DNA of 64,000 bases from Conchocele bisecta (GCA_029237695.1 CM055275.1:6811131-6875130), one strand, 5' to 3'; positions 1-10,645 are shown, numbered from the stretch's first letter. A program made the numbers and translations. The notes: generated by a model from the letters alone, not told the origin.

Positions 1-1131
1 TATTTTTGGGGGCTGGATGTTATACTTTGGCTTTTTATGGAGTGCTAGTGGAAATATCAAACATGTGTAGGGAAGCAACTCCTGTCCATGCTTACAATAG
101 TATTGGCTGTAGTTGTTTCTCTTACACAAACTATTTAGCTAACATGAGTTATCTCCCACTCTGTCTGGGTCCCAGCTCTTTGATACCTTCTTGGCAGATG
201 CATGGGATGTATTCAGGGGAGAGAATTGGGGAGCGAAATCATGGAAGCTGTGGGCAACACGTGGTGAAATTTAGAATAGTTGAATAAAGAAGATTTAATC
301 ATTCGAACTCTTGAAATATGTATTTCCCTCAGCCAGCAAGTTATACGGCATTCCTACACAACTCACCAATGTGTTGCACGCCACCCTCCGCTCCCACCTA
401 CTTCCTGCGAGTGAAATGCAATTGTAATGACACAATAAAGAAGAAACCCCTAAAACTCCAAGTCAAATTGTTGGTCCCAATTACATGTTTTCCTATATAA
501 TAACTCTCGTTAACTCATACATTTGTATTTGTATTAACTCGCACTACTTTCCTCAGTCCCCCCTGTATAATAATTATGTAGATCTATAACAATTATTCAT
601 AAAATCACCAACGCCATTTGAACCAGGCGCGGATACAGGGGGGGGGGGGGTCCAGGGGGGGGGTCCGTACCCCCCTGCTCCCGGCAGGGATGTATGTGTC
701 AGGAAATCGCATCTGCGGCGATCTGGCATTTCAAAATTTCATGGCCAAACTCCCCCACCCCTTTCTCGCCATATGAACGGAACAGTCAGCAAGGAATTAA
801 GCCGGAATTCATCTACACCTGTATTTCATATGTAGCCACCATGCAATGACACACGTCTAGTGATACACACTTCAATATCTTCTCATTATCTTACGATTGA
901 GGAGAAATCCACGGGTCTGTAAGGTGGATAGGCCAATTCTTACACACAACCAACCAATCAACCAGCCATCCAGCATATCCAGTCCACCAACGTACATGCT
1001 TATATTCCCTGCAACTTTAATTCAGCGCAACTGAATAATCAAATATCTACAGTCATCTAAATGGCAGTCATTCGGTCAATAAATACGTGTAGATGTAGTT
1101 AACTCCGGTTGTAGACGCTATTATTATATAG
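1..1131. other. Unassigned sequence with G/C-rich repeat end
   Basis: No gene recognised. A 93-codon open frame near the left edge (6-287) has no recognisable domain or start context. At 636-685 there is a G-run and C-run pair (hairpin potential) ending in CTCCCGGCAG; a similar G-rich block with 'gcatccgccccctga' occurs near 63600-63650, so it is probably the end of a dispersed repeat. The rest appears as anonymous AT-rich sequence. Confidence 0.4.
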
Positions 1132-1322
1132 GCAGTTTACTCCTGAACCTGGTCAGCCGCCATCCTGTCAGTACCGCAGCCGTTAATGCTCGTCTGCTGC
1201 TGGGTACCACGTTATATGTCCTCGGGGTGTACACGATAGATGCCAGTGGGAAACGGAATAGAGGCCACGTAGCACAATTTGGTAACATAACAGAGCCCGG
1301 GAACAAAATAGAGGCCGTTTAA
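1132..1322 (+). CDS. Possible orphan terminal exon, unknown product
   Basis: A 63-codon open frame starts directly after a usable acceptor (ttattatatag at 1121-1131) and ends at TAA 1320-1322. The translation looks protein-like (LLLGTTLYVLGVYTIDASGK in the middle), with a hydrophobic stretch and a basic, polar tail, and it has a higher G+C content than its surroundings. No family is recognised. An ATTAAA poly(A)-like hexamer lies about 350 bp downstream. If real it would be the last exon of a gene lying to the left of the window; it could equally be a chance open frame or a retroposed fragment. Confidence 0.2.
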
Positions 1323-2567
1323 GTTTATTAACGATGCATAATTCTTTACATCGATCCATATATTAACGGCGATTCTTACTCCGATTCACGTATATGCCTA
1401 AATGTTCCGTAGTGTATGTATGTATGGACACCTGTCAGCAGACCAGGATACCGTTGTTTGAGTGCTGGACAAATTACAGTACTTTCTGTTTTGAAGCCTC
1501 ATACTATACAGTGTATTCCCATATGTAGATGTCGAACAGACGTAAGCCCACACACAGCAGTCAATCAATCGATAACATTTATGCCCACGAGATATCATGT
1601 CTGACAGAGAGTTCCTGAACGATATCATGTAAAGAAATTGCAAATTTTCGTTTCTGGATGGGGCTCTGTAGTGAATTAAAAACCATTTAGCATGTGCGCG
1701 ATGACGTAGTTTCCTACCATTGTATATATACATAAACACTCGCTAAATTGATACTAGTAAATTGTAAACTACTGAACAGGATCTACTGAAGCAAACAAAT
1801 GTGAACTTGTAATATGTGATTCACTTTATACATTTTTTTATTTATTTCAACAATACATACATACAGCAAAATATCAACATCTTACATGTTCAAAAAGTCT
1901 GCCAATAATGTCGTCTGTATATAGGATTCATTTATATACTTGGCTATAGTTAGCCTATGACTGAACAACACATTCGGTGAACATCAGAGTAGAAAGATAA
2001 GGTCTTTATCTGTGTTTCTATGTCACGTTAAACTTTTTATAGTTGTTGCTGGTATATTTAGGAATATGTCGGTTGGACGATATTCAGACCTCACTCTATT
2101 CAAATATGTTTGAATCGATGTATTGGTGTTTAACGGCCTATCAACAGCCGGGCCAACGGGTTCGATCGCGCATTTAACCTGCTACCATTGCCTATTCAAT
2201 GCACGTGAATTACATTACCAATCGAGCAAATTATTACTTGCTCCGTTTTATCCAAATAGTGAGTTTGTCACCGAGATAATATATATTGGAATCGGGTAAA
2301 AACGGATGTATAATATTACTACACTCAATTTCAATATATTTCCCACCTGGGGGAGCTGCGGGCAACCCAGGGAGGTTTGGGTTAGACAACTGTTAAGGTA
2401 TAATTCCTGCTTCTCGTAATTAAGTTGTTTTTGTCTAATTCATGGGAGTGGCAGCAGTAGTGTCTTCATATATACATTATATGCCGTTTTACGAACTACT
2501 AATATCCACTCACTTGGATTTATATTGCCGCATCTCGTGACTTTTACTGTCTAAGTCTCCGGGTGTG
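1323..2567. other. Intergenic, no gene seen
   Basis: AT-rich sequence with no supported coding exon. At about 2127-2180 there is a short reverse-oriented tail of the dispersed retroposon family annotated at 11637-12060 ('gtttaacggcctatcaacag', then 'gggttcgatc'). Confidence 0.4.
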
Positions 2568-2593
2568 CCCCCCCCCCCCCCCCCCCCCCCCCC
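2568..2593. repeat. Poly-C tract (about 26 C)
   Basis: Uninterrupted C homopolymer following 'tccgggtgtg'. Similar C or G runs occur at 50026-50076, 28087-28098 and 62147-62188. Exact lengths are not reliable in most sequencing chemistries. Confidence 0.9.
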
Positions 2594-2819
2594 TCACACA
2601 AAACACACCCATGTTGTTTGAACCGTCGCTCTAGGTAGAGGGAACTGAACATTTTTCGATATTTTCAGCTCAAATACACGTATTCATCCAGTGGGTTAGA
2701 CAGCGCAGACATACAACATAACACTCGTAATTGAATGTAGTTTCCGACGAAAATGTGTCTGCAACAATCCCACATGGGGGGGGGGGGTTCCATTTCGAGC
2801 TGACGGCATATAGCAACTC

Positions 2820-3080
2820 CCAGTAAAAACGTACTAAATCGTAGTAAAGCGTAGCGAAACTCGGCAGTCACCTAGTAAAACCTACTACTAGAAATCGTGA
2901 CAAGTAGCCGCTTTGATACCCGGCCTGTTACATGTCCAATGGGGCGATATTTAGTAAAACCTTGCAAAAACGTAGTGGAAACCTACTAGAAACCTAGTAA
3001 AGTCTATAGCTAATACCCCCAAAACTGGGCAAAAATTTGGCAATCCATACGGATAGGAAACGTAGTAATACATAGCCCTC
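2820..3080. repeat. Degenerate short repeat rich in CTAGTAAAACC
   Basis: The words 'cctagtaaaacctact', 'tagtaaaaccttgc', 'gtggaaacctactaga' and 'aacctagtaaag' recur about every 10-35 bases across this stretch, giving a low-complexity, irregular array. No coding potential seen. Confidence 0.5.
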
Positions 3081-3770
3081 AATACCTGACAGTGTGACCA
3101 CTAGGTCTTATATCTCGGGGCATCATTATTCCTGAATTAAACAACACTGCTGAAACATTTAGCGAACATTCTCAGAATGCATGGTTTTAAATGCAAGACA
3201 TGGGTGATTACTATCTGACACTCCTTAGGTAAACAGTTATATGGCAGTTCATTAGTATGAATGGGCTCCAACAGACTGGACGTGGCACATATAATGGCTG
3301 TTTGAAAAGCCATCTGGATAGTGGCTGTACCAAGCTAGCCATTCTTCTGATAGCCAGTACATGAACGTTTTCCAAGAGTATCATGCCATCAAATATTTAA
3401 CAATGGGAAGTGGCTTGAATATCTTCTTACCAATCAAATGAACAGATCAATTGCCATAAATCAAATGTTTTGAATAACTGGTGTCAAATGCCCTAAAGCA
3501 TAGAAATATGTTGCAAGAATATGTCAATCTCTGTTTCGCCGGTATATGTGCATACTCCAGGAGAGAGGTTGCAGTGCGTGAACTTTGTGTTTTCCATTTC
3601 TGGCTATTGATATATTGCTGTTTCAGTATTATCATAATACATGCAGGAACAAAAGTCAAAAGCCATTTCGATTACAAAATCTGCATTTCCAGTTAGTTTC
3701 ATATGTAGACATAGGCTATATAATCTTTAAATGTATAAATTTGTTTTCTTTTACATTTTATTTCATAAAA
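3081..3770. other. Intergenic, no gene seen
   Basis: Only short overlapping open frames on both strands without recognisable domains. Nothing further can be supported. Confidence 0.4.
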
Positions 3771-3787
3771 CAACATATCCAATTGAC

Positions 3788-3865
3788 ATCGGCACGACGG
3801 CGTACCGACGTCGGCATACGCCGCCGCTGTACGACTTACAGCCGACGTCGGCCCGACATGGTGAT
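3788..3865. repeat. CpG-rich palindromic patch with CCGACGTCGG twice
   Basis: The 10-bp palindrome CCGACGTCGG occurs at about 3807-3816 and again at about 3842-3851, within an otherwise AT-rich setting. The intervening sequence (CATACGCCGCCGC and so on) is also CpG dense. Confidence 0.6.
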
Positions 3866-4071
3866 GCTGGCTGGGTCCGTATTGGTATCCGTATTGTAGA
3901 AGAATACGGATGAATAACCGGCAATCATATTTAACCTATCCGACAACAATACGCATTCGGATTTTAGTACGTATTGCCAGTATTGGTATAGAAATACTGC
4001 ACCAGATCGCTACAATTACGTCATGAATACCATACTCGTACTGTTGAGTATTTCTGTCATTTTCACCTGTG

Positions 4072-4102
4072 GGGATGTGCTCGGCAGAGCCTCGCACATC
4101 CC
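4072..4102. repeat. Hairpin with CTCGGC-GCCTCG core
   Basis: GGGATGTG at 4072-4079 pairs with CACATCCC at 4095-4102. The enclosed core (CTCGGCAGAGCCTCG) is a near copy of the centres of the unrelated palindromes at 51946, 54101 and 60061 and of the core words at 13694 and 17631. Confidence 0.75.
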
Positions 4103-4389
4103 GTTTCCTAAGCCTTGCCAGATATTTTTTCCCATTCACGGCACTAACCTACTATTCTCTATTTAACATGTACATCCATTCTTGTCAATACTTGTTTTAC
4201 TCACCGTTATGTTTTATACTAATTTGTTTTACGCGCTACTGCTACTAAATCTCGCGGTTTGTACAGCAGAATAGAGACAGATCGATTGAATATTTAAAAA
4301 AAATGCATTCCTGTTGTCTTCTAAGGTCTAGTTCAATATCATGTCGATGCAAACAGATAAATGTTAACATACGTATCTGCGGTAACTAT

Positions 4390-4895
4390 ATGCTGTCTGT
4401 TTCGCGAAACCTGCCCAAATGTTACGGCCATATAAACAATGCAAATACTATTAAAGAAAAATAGATAATATTAAATTATACCAACATTTTAGAATGAGCC
4501 TTCTTTTTATTTCGTGAAATTTGGTCAAATATTGATTTTATTACGGAAATTGTATTTGTCTATGGGAATTTAACATGGGAAAAGGAGGTGGATAACAAGG
4601 AGGAGTCGAACAAAGAGTATATGAAATTGTCTCTGAAACCTGGCTAGATAGCTTGCAAGAGATCTGACTAAGAAAACAAAAGTTATATTTTGAAAATCGG
4701 TCCAGTATTTCTGATTTCCCCGGCCATGTTAAATGGGATTTATAACATTCGGAATTTTTTATTTCGCAATAAAATCAATATTGGACCAATTTGAAACTTC
4801 ATGAAATAAAAAGAAAGATCATACTTAATTTTTGTTATAATTTAATATTATCGAAAAAAATATTGTGTTTGCATTGTTTATATAGCTGTAGACCA
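4390..4895. mobile_element. MITE with ~130-bp inverted arms
   Basis: The arm at about 4428-4560 (ccatataaacaatgcaaata ... tttttatttcgtgaaat) is the reverse complement, with mismatches, of about 4742-4888 (aataaaatcaatattggacc ... tttgcattgtttatata). It has no coding capacity and lies immediately upstream of the SDR promoter. A related half-element is at about 28255-28510. Confidence 0.7.
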
Positions 4896-4914
4896 GGTAC
4901 GAATTATCTTGTAC

Positions 4915-4991
4915 ACGAACCATAACAAGTATGTACTCGCGCGGGACGAAGCTGCAGTTTTAGTATCACGTGACCAAACAGCTGAGTCAAA
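4915..4991 (+). promoter_or_regulatory. Probable core promoter of the SDR gene
   Basis: TCACGTGA (E-box/CLEAR-like) lies at about 4967-4974, about 18 bases before the start codon. The start itself sits in AAAATGGCGGCG, which matches the YY1 site (AANATGGCGGC) often found overlapping start codons of TATA-less housekeeping genes. The sites are seen; their function is inferred from those families. Confidence 0.5.
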
Positions 4992-5039
4992 ATGGCGGCG
5001 AAAAAACGTCTCCCAAAAGTGCTAGTTCTTGGGCCAGTT
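4992..5039 (+). CDS. SDR/epimerase-like protein, exon 1 (5' part)
   Basis: Starts at ATG 4992 in a GGCGGCG context and encodes MAAKKRLPKVLVLGPV. A basic N-terminus leads into the first beta strand (KVLVLG) of a Rossmann fold. The reading frame is cut after 16 codons by a transposon beginning at 5040; reading straight through gives TGA at 5058-5060. If the element and one copy of its 8-bp target duplication are ignored, the exon continues for four bases (5606-5609) to a consensus donor (G/GTAAGG) in phase 1, exactly the phase needed by exon 2. The gene is therefore recognisably intact apart from the insertion. Confidence 0.7.
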
Positions 5040-5597
5040 CATAGGCACTTTATGGGATGAACGAAACCGACGTGTTAATGACTCCTATCGCAGGATGTAT
5101 ACGAGAAGGTGGGACACTCACCATGTTTTTGTTCTTGTTGTTGTTTTTTCAACCAACGGAAGTGACGTAAATTAGGCTACCTTTGACTGGTTTCGTGATT
5201 TATCTTGCTGTTCATCAGCTGATTTTGTTTTTGTGCCAGATCGACACTGCCTGTGTTGACATACAACATGGAAAGTCACATTAACATGAACACATGGCAA
5301 GAAATAGCCCATATTAATGTAATTTACAATATTTAATTCATGATTACCTATTCAGATAAGTGACAAAACAAATCACGAAACCAGTCCGTACTTCCGTTGG
5401 TTGAAAAATGGTTCCCAACCTACATGCGGATTAGTAACATACAATTAACGAGCCGGTCAAAGGTAAATGAAGTTACTTCCGTTGACTGAGATGATGAAAG
5501 CGATGATGAATGCTGTCATTCCTTCTAGATACATATAGATCATCAGTGTAACTGGATTATCACATCGGCTTTTCGTTCATCCCATAAAGCTCCTATG
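5040..5597. mobile_element. Non-autonomous TIR transposon (8-bp TSD) inside exon 1
   Basis: Ends are CATAGGCACTTTATGGGATG on the left and the reverse complement of CATAGGAGCTTTATGGGATG on the right; similarity extends over about 36 bp (through GAACGAAA). Flanks are the identical octamer GGCCAGTT at 5032-5039 and 5598-5605. An 8-bp duplication is typical of hAT and a few other superfamilies; the termini are not the usual CAG-type hAT ends, so the superfamily is left open. A second internal inverted pair (caaccaacggaagt near 5151 versus acttccgttggttg near 5391) adds hairpin structure. No transposase frame. Confidence 0.85.
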
Positions 5598-5605
5598 GGC
5601 CAGTT

Positions 5606-5609
5606 GGGG
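5606..5609 (+). CDS. SDR/epimerase-like protein, exon 1 (3' remnant) and donor
   Basis: The four G residues after the right target-site duplication, followed by GTAAGG at 5610, complete exon 1 (..GTT GGG G/gt) in phase 1. They join to exon 2, which begins GC ACT GGG. Confidence 0.6.
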
Positions 5610-6638
5610 GTAAGGTTTCTACTGTTTGGCAGGGTTAATTCGTGTATTTGTTCGATTTATTTATAGGAATAGTAGCACACAGTGACAGTTGTAGTTTAAG
5701 ACCGAGAGCATGCTGTCATGTATTTCTATGCCCAGGTCATTGGAGTGTGACTAATGTTCTTTTAGAATTATAATTTTATTTGTTGTTGTTGTTAGAAGAA
5801 GAAGGAACTAAAATTGCTGGGCCCTTTGCTGGTTTGATTGCTCAGAGCTTGCCATTAGTGTTTGTCAAATTGCCTGGTACGCTGTCTGGGTACGCTGTAT
5901 TTAAAAGTACTTCAAAAACTCATCTTTGTTGTGACAGCAGTGGAACCTCTCAAATCTGGACATCCAAGGCGGTGCCACTGTAATTCAACTATTTGAGCAG
6001 TGTGTTTTCCAATCAAGAACAGACATTTTTGGTGAAGTCGATCTCTAAATTATATTTGTTCTCTCTTTTTGAATATGACTCACTATTAACAATTAAACTG
6101 CGAATTTTCATGGCATTTTCCACTAAATTTTCCACTAAATGCATGAATAGTAATACAAATTATCTTTTAGTAATTGATACTGGTCTACATTTACTCAGAG
6201 AAATATAATAATACCACTGCATATAAATCACTAAAGGAAAATGAAAACTTAAACAAATATACATTTATTTATTTCAATTGGGAATTTTTAAAAGAAAATT
6301 AAGTGGGGTGGGGGAGGGAGGGAGGGGAATAACTATTTATCATTGGGAAAATATGTGAGTGTAAGTGGAAAAATGTGGCTTATGGGTTTGTGACCGGTGT
6401 GGATCCACATCAGTCTGTGCATCCTGACAGTCTTATCAGGATCTGCACTGTTTGCCAGTCAATCAAAGAATTATCTCGTTATGATCAGGAGCTAACCTTG
6501 TCATAAATCCCATAAGCCCGTTGTAAAACTAGATCATTGTAAAACTATGGGAGTGTGCTATTTGATAAGAAGCTACCCTGGTCACACATGCCATGAGTCA
6601 AAGTTCTCCAGTCACAGACATGTTTGTGTGTTTTCCAG
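5610..6638 (+). other. SDR intron 1
   Basis: Begins GTAAGG and ends TTTTCCAG. It contains a dispersed near-palindromic GATC module at about 6395-6465 (gtggatccacatcagtctgt ... caggatctgcactgtttgcc). An open frame at 5780-5983 has no recognisable domain and is not supported as an exon. Confidence 0.5.
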
Positions 6639-6700
6639 GCACTGGGTTCATTGGGAGAAACTTTGTCCATCACCTTGTGTCCAATAACCTGGCCGGGATG
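6639..6700 (+). CDS. SDR/epimerase-like protein, exon 2 (nucleotide-binding loop)
   Basis: Flanked by ttttccag and GTAAGT. Joined to exon 1 it gives GGTGFIGRNFVHHLVSNNLA. The GxxGFIG motif is the diagnostic NAD(P)-binding glycine loop of extended/atypical short-chain dehydrogenases, and the following helix (RNFVHHLVSNNLAG) fits the family. Phase 2 in, phase 0 out. Confidence 0.8.
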
Positions 6701-7021
6701 GTAAGTTAAGATTAAGGACTGACGTTATTAAACATTATCATGATTATCATTTGTGTCGAAGATAATAGCTTTGTACATTTCAACATTTGATTGAATATCT
6801 GTGCCCAGCATATCTGACCATGTTGTCCTTAGTGTATACTATACTGTGCATTGCATAATTTTCCTAAAATGTTTGAAAATGGGTCCCATGCCCAAATTAA
6901 TTAGCCACCAAAATCAGGCATAGCGTGGCTCCATGCTAAAATAGGCCAGCTGAAACATTCATTCTACTATACTATAAATTCCACTCTATAATAATACAGT
7001 AATTTCTGTATAATGTTCAAG

Positions 7022-7093
7022 TTCCACTCTCTCACTCTGTATAATGATAATTGCAGATCTGGAATTATCATTATACAGAGTTAGAGAGTGGAT
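7022..7093. repeat. Palindrome in SDR intron 2
   Basis: Arms of about 29 bp: CCACTCTCTCACTCTG..ATAATT against AATTATCAT..CTCTAACTCTG-type complement, centred near 7058. It lies just upstream of the CTCCAGATAAG element. Confidence 0.75.
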
Positions 7094-7099
7094 ATCACG

Positions 7100-7475
7100 T
7101 CTCCAGATAAGCTTCGTATCTAAAGCGTACTATACCCCCCTGATTTCAAAATGATTGCGTATTTTACTTTTACAAATGGATTATTGGCTGTCTTCATTAT
7201 GTCTTCATTACTAAATAGGGAACAAATGATAAAAAAATATAACAAATTTAAACATTCACTTATTTGAGCTGCAAAAAGCAAACATTGTTTGCTTTTTGCA
7301 GCTCAACTAAATGAATTTTCAACTTTATGACAGTATTTTCGCTACTCAGTTTGAAAATCAATGCGTATTTTCACATTGCTGTGCGTATTTTTTACTCCCA
7401 CTTTTGATAATCAATGCGTATTCAGCTAAAAGAATTGATTAAAATACGCCAATATGCACCTTATCTGGAGCTCTG
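7100..7475. mobile_element. CTCCAGATAAG-type MITE (copy 1)
   Basis: Bounded by ctccagataag on the left and cttatctggagctctg on the right (terminal inverted repeat). A perfect internal hairpin (gagctgcaaaaagcaaaca / tgtttgctttttgcagctc, about 7265-7305) marks its middle. Same termini as the copies at 10706-11051 and 18144-18495. Confidence 0.65.
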
Positions 7476-7506
7476 GGATATATGGTTCACTCCCTCATAA
7501 TTCCAG

Positions 7507-7618
7507 ATCCGCGTGGTAGACAAGGTGCCACCACCGATGGCCTGGTTAAATGTCCGTCACGTGGACGCCTTCGCTAATCTCGTCGTTGAGTTTAAGCACG
7601 CTAACCTCATAAATATAT
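7507..7618 (+). CDS. SDR/epimerase-like protein, exon 3
   Basis: After acceptor attccag it encodes IRVVDKVPPPMAWLN, then a variable turn and VVEFKHANLIN. The second beta strand with acidic residue (RVVDK) binds the adenosine ribose in NAD-preferring SDRs. The VDKVPPxMAWLN pattern resembles a eukaryotic NAD-dependent epimerase-like family also known in plants (recognised from memory, not searched). Ends in phase 1 at GTGAGT. The remaining exons of the protein, normally over 250 residues, are not found downstream. Instead the exon edge is repeated five more times. Confidence 0.75.
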
Positions 7619-8315
7619 GTGAGTATAGGGCTACAGTGGGTTTGTTTGTTGGGGTTTGATGGTGGTGTACATATTTTGGTTGAATTTACGACACCAGGAC
7701 ACCTTGGCTAATTACGTCGCCGAGTTTAAGCACGCGAACCTCATCAATATAGGTCGGTATAAGGCCACTGAGTGTGTGTTTGTAGAGGTGTGATGGTGGT
7801 TTAGTTTGGTTGAATGTCCAGCATGAGGTCCTTGAGTTCGCTAATCCTGTTGATGGATTAAGCACGAACCCAATTCAATATAGTCGGTAATAAGGCCACT
7901 GAGTGTTGTGTTTAGGGTGTTTTGATATGGTTTAGTTTGGTTGAATGTCCAGCAGAGGAGCTTGAAGTTCGCTAATCCGTTGTTGAGTTTAAGCAGACGA
8001 ACCCAATCAATATAGGTCAGTATAGGGCGACAGAGGGTGTGTTTGTTGAGGTGTGATGGTGGTGTAGTTTGGTTGAATGTCCAGCGTGAGGACGCCTTCA
8101 CTAATCCTGTTGTTGAGTTTAAGCAGGCGAACCCAATCAATATTGGTCAGTATAGGGCCATAGAGGGTGTGTTCATTGGGGTGTGATGGTGGTGTATTTT
8201 TGCTTTGCTAATCCCGTCGTTGAGTTTAAGCACACTAACCTGATCAATATAGGGAAGTATAGGGTTATAGTGGGTTTGTTTGTTGGCCTTTGATGGTGGT
8301 GTATTCTGGTTGTAC
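7546..8315 (+). repeat. Exon/donor minisatellite derived from SDR exon 3
   Basis: The last ~70 bp of exon 3 plus ~60 bp of following intron recur head-to-tail about six times, with starts near 7546 (the real exon), 7681, 7811, 7941, 8073 and 8200 (period about 130-134 bp). Each copy keeps recognisable 'gctaat..gt(c/t)gttgagtttaag..aac' exon text followed by a degraded splice site and the intron text 'ggtgtgatggtggtgta'. Later copies carry stops and indels and none has a clean donor. An antisense open frame through the array (7841-8506) is a by-product. Confidence 0.85.
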
Positions 8316-8419
8316 GAAAGGTATATAGTTTTCGATTTTCCGTTCTTTCGTCCATCCGTAACATGAAAACATAACACAAATTTGCGTTTTTGTTTGTTGG
8401 TCCAGGCGGCAGCTGGGAG

Positions 8420-8770
8420 TATCTGTGAGCCTCTCCTAACTTGCTCCAGTTCAATCCTGGAGGTCATGGGTTCAATTACCGCCTTGGGCATGAACAATAT
8501 TTTCATATTATTGCCATTTCAGTAACATATCTTTAAGCCTGGGTTCCGTCTCTGTATGACCTTAGCTGTTGCTGGGACATTAGACTCATTTATTTTGAAA
8601 CCGATGTCCCGTCACTATGAGACCTTAGCTGTGGCTGCGACGTTCACCCATTCACTTTCCTGTTTTCAGCATCAGTGGAGAGCGTATTCACATTGCCGGA
8701 CGCGGATGCTCAAGTATGATTTTAGGTGTATGAAACATTTTCATGACTTTTTGTCGCGCCCGCTTGCGGA
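8420..8770. repeat. tRNA-like/SINE-type dispersed fragment
   Basis: Contains 'gggttcaattac' (B-box-like) and the phrase 'gaccttagctgttgctggga' twice (8560-8580 and 8622-8642), which recurs in retroposon tails at 14735, 27530 and 43950. Limits are uncertain. Confidence 0.4.
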
Positions 8771-9345
8771 AAGCGCGATATAGTCGGCACTTTGGCGTAC
8801 GTACGTGTGTCCAGTTAATGTTTTTGGTTAAGTTTTTTGGTTAAAGTTTTTTGTTATACTATATCTCTGCAACTGCTTTGCCCATTACCTTGAAACTTCA
8901 CATGGGTGTTTATCATCATCCATATTTTCATTCTACCCCCCCACCCGTGCGGCCCCCGTGCCCAATGTCAAGGTCAAATTACTTTGAATTTTTTGGTTAA
9001 ACTTTTTGGTTAAAGTTTTTTGGTTAAAGTTTTTTGTTATACTATATCTCTGCAACTGCTTTGCCCATTACCTTGAAATTTCACCTGGGTGTTTATCATC
9101 ATCCATATTTTCATTCTACCCCCTATCCGTGCGGCCCCTTTACCTAATGTCAAGATCAAATTACTTTGAATTTTTTTGTTAAAGTTTTTTCATGTACTAT
9201 ATCTATGCACCTACTTTGCCCATTACCTTGAACCTTCACATGCCTGTTTATCATCATCCATATTTTCATTCTACCCCCCCCCCCACCCGTGCAGCCCCAG
9301 TGCTCAATGTCAAGGTCAAATTACTTTGCAGTTTTTAGCTCGACT
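8745..9345 (+). repeat. Tandem array, CTGCAACTGCTT family (3 copies)
   Basis: Starts with a GC-rich hairpin-like head (cgcccgcttgcggaaagcgcg), then three ~150-bp units containing 'atatctctgcaactgctttg', 'catgggtgtttatcatcatc', a poly-C stretch and 'aatgtcaaggtcaaattact'. The same family, in a shorter 149-bp form, forms the array at 22725-24060. Confidence 0.8.
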
Positions 9346-10645
9346 ATTCAAAGAATAGTTAGAGCTTAGGTAGTGACCCCGGCGTCGGCGTCACCGTCAC
9401 TCCTTGGTTAAGGTTTTTAGTCAAGCTTGTATATGGAATACTACTGGCCCTACACCCACCATACTTTGACAACTTCATCTCCTAGTGATGTACATCAATA
9501 AACCCTGATCTATATTTGACATTGACCGACATTTCCTCTTGAATTACTTAGTTAATTCCCCTTGGTTAAGGTTTTTAGTCAAGCTTGTACATGGAATACT
9601 ATTGTGGATACAGACACCATACTTGGACAACCTTTTCTCATAGGGATGTACATCAACAACCCCTGATCTACATTTCCTCTTGGATTACTTAGTTAATTCC
9701 CCTTGGTTAATATTCTTAGTCAAGCTTGTATATGGAATACTACTGGCCCTACACCCACCTTACTTGGACAACTTCATCTCCTAGTGATGTACATCAATAA
9801 CCCCTCATCTATATTTGACTTTCACCTACATTTCCTCTTCAATTACTTAGTTACTTCCCCTTGGTTAAGGTTTTTAGTCAACCTTGGCTAAGGTTTTTAG
9901 TCAAGCTTGTACATGGAATACTATTATGCATACAGACACCATACTTGGACAACCTTTTCTCATAGGGATGTACATCAATAACCCCTGATCTATATTTTAC
10001 CTTGACCTACATTTCCTCTTGAATTACTTAGTTAATTCCCCTTCGTTAAGGTTTTTTGGCAAGCTTGTACATGGAATACTATTGTGCATACAGACACCAA
10101 ACTTGGACAACCTTTTCTCATAGGATGTACATCAATAACCCCTGATCTATGTTTGACCTTGACCTACATTTCCTCTTCAATTACTTAGCTAATTCCCCTT
10201 GGTTAATATTCTTAGTCAAGCTTGTATATGGAATACTCCTGGGCCTACAGCAACCATACTTGGACAACTTCATCTCCTAGTGATGTACATCAATAATCCC
10301 TGACATATATTTGACCTTGACCTACTTTTACCCTTGGATTACTTAGTTAATTCCCCTTGGCTAAGGTTTTTAGTCAAGCTTGTATATGGAATACTCATGG
10401 GCTTACATCAACCATACTTGGAAAACTTCATCTCCTAGTGATGTACATCAATAACCCCTGACATATATCTGACATTGACCTGCATTTAACCTTGAATTAC
10501 TTACTTAATTTCCCTTGGTTAAGGTTTTTAGTCAACCTTGGTTAAGGTTTTTATGCGGGCCGCGGCCACCTTGTTTGTCAAGCTATGTGTACATCGACAA
10601 CCCTCGTAGTCTAGCTATGCTGTTCTCCTACAGCTCTTGTTATTT
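9343..10645 (+). mobile_element. Pearl/Helentron-like element with ~160-bp repeats (copy 1)
   Basis: The 5' end is a short palindrome (agctcgactattcaaagaat then agttagagct). About eight units follow, starting 'ggtttttagtcaagcttgta' near 9410, 9570, 9710, 9890, 10045, 10205, 10365 and 10525, each with 'gatgtacatcaataacccct' and 'tgaccttgacctac'. The 3' end is 'atgcgggccgcggccacctt' and about 80 bp of unique end shared with the copy at 50361-51220. This architecture (inverted 5' end, central ~160-bp tandem repeats, conserved 3' tail, no ORF) matches bivalve pearl elements. Confidence 0.75.

Noticed and set aside
5780..5983. 67-codon frame as an extra SDR exon
   Set aside because: It begins in a TTG repeat, lacks a matching acceptor/donor pair and Rossmann-like content, and exons 1 and 2 already join in phase.
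7841..8506. Antisense frames of 93-119 codons
   Set aside because: They read the complement of the exon-3-derived tandem copies and share repeated peptides for that reason.
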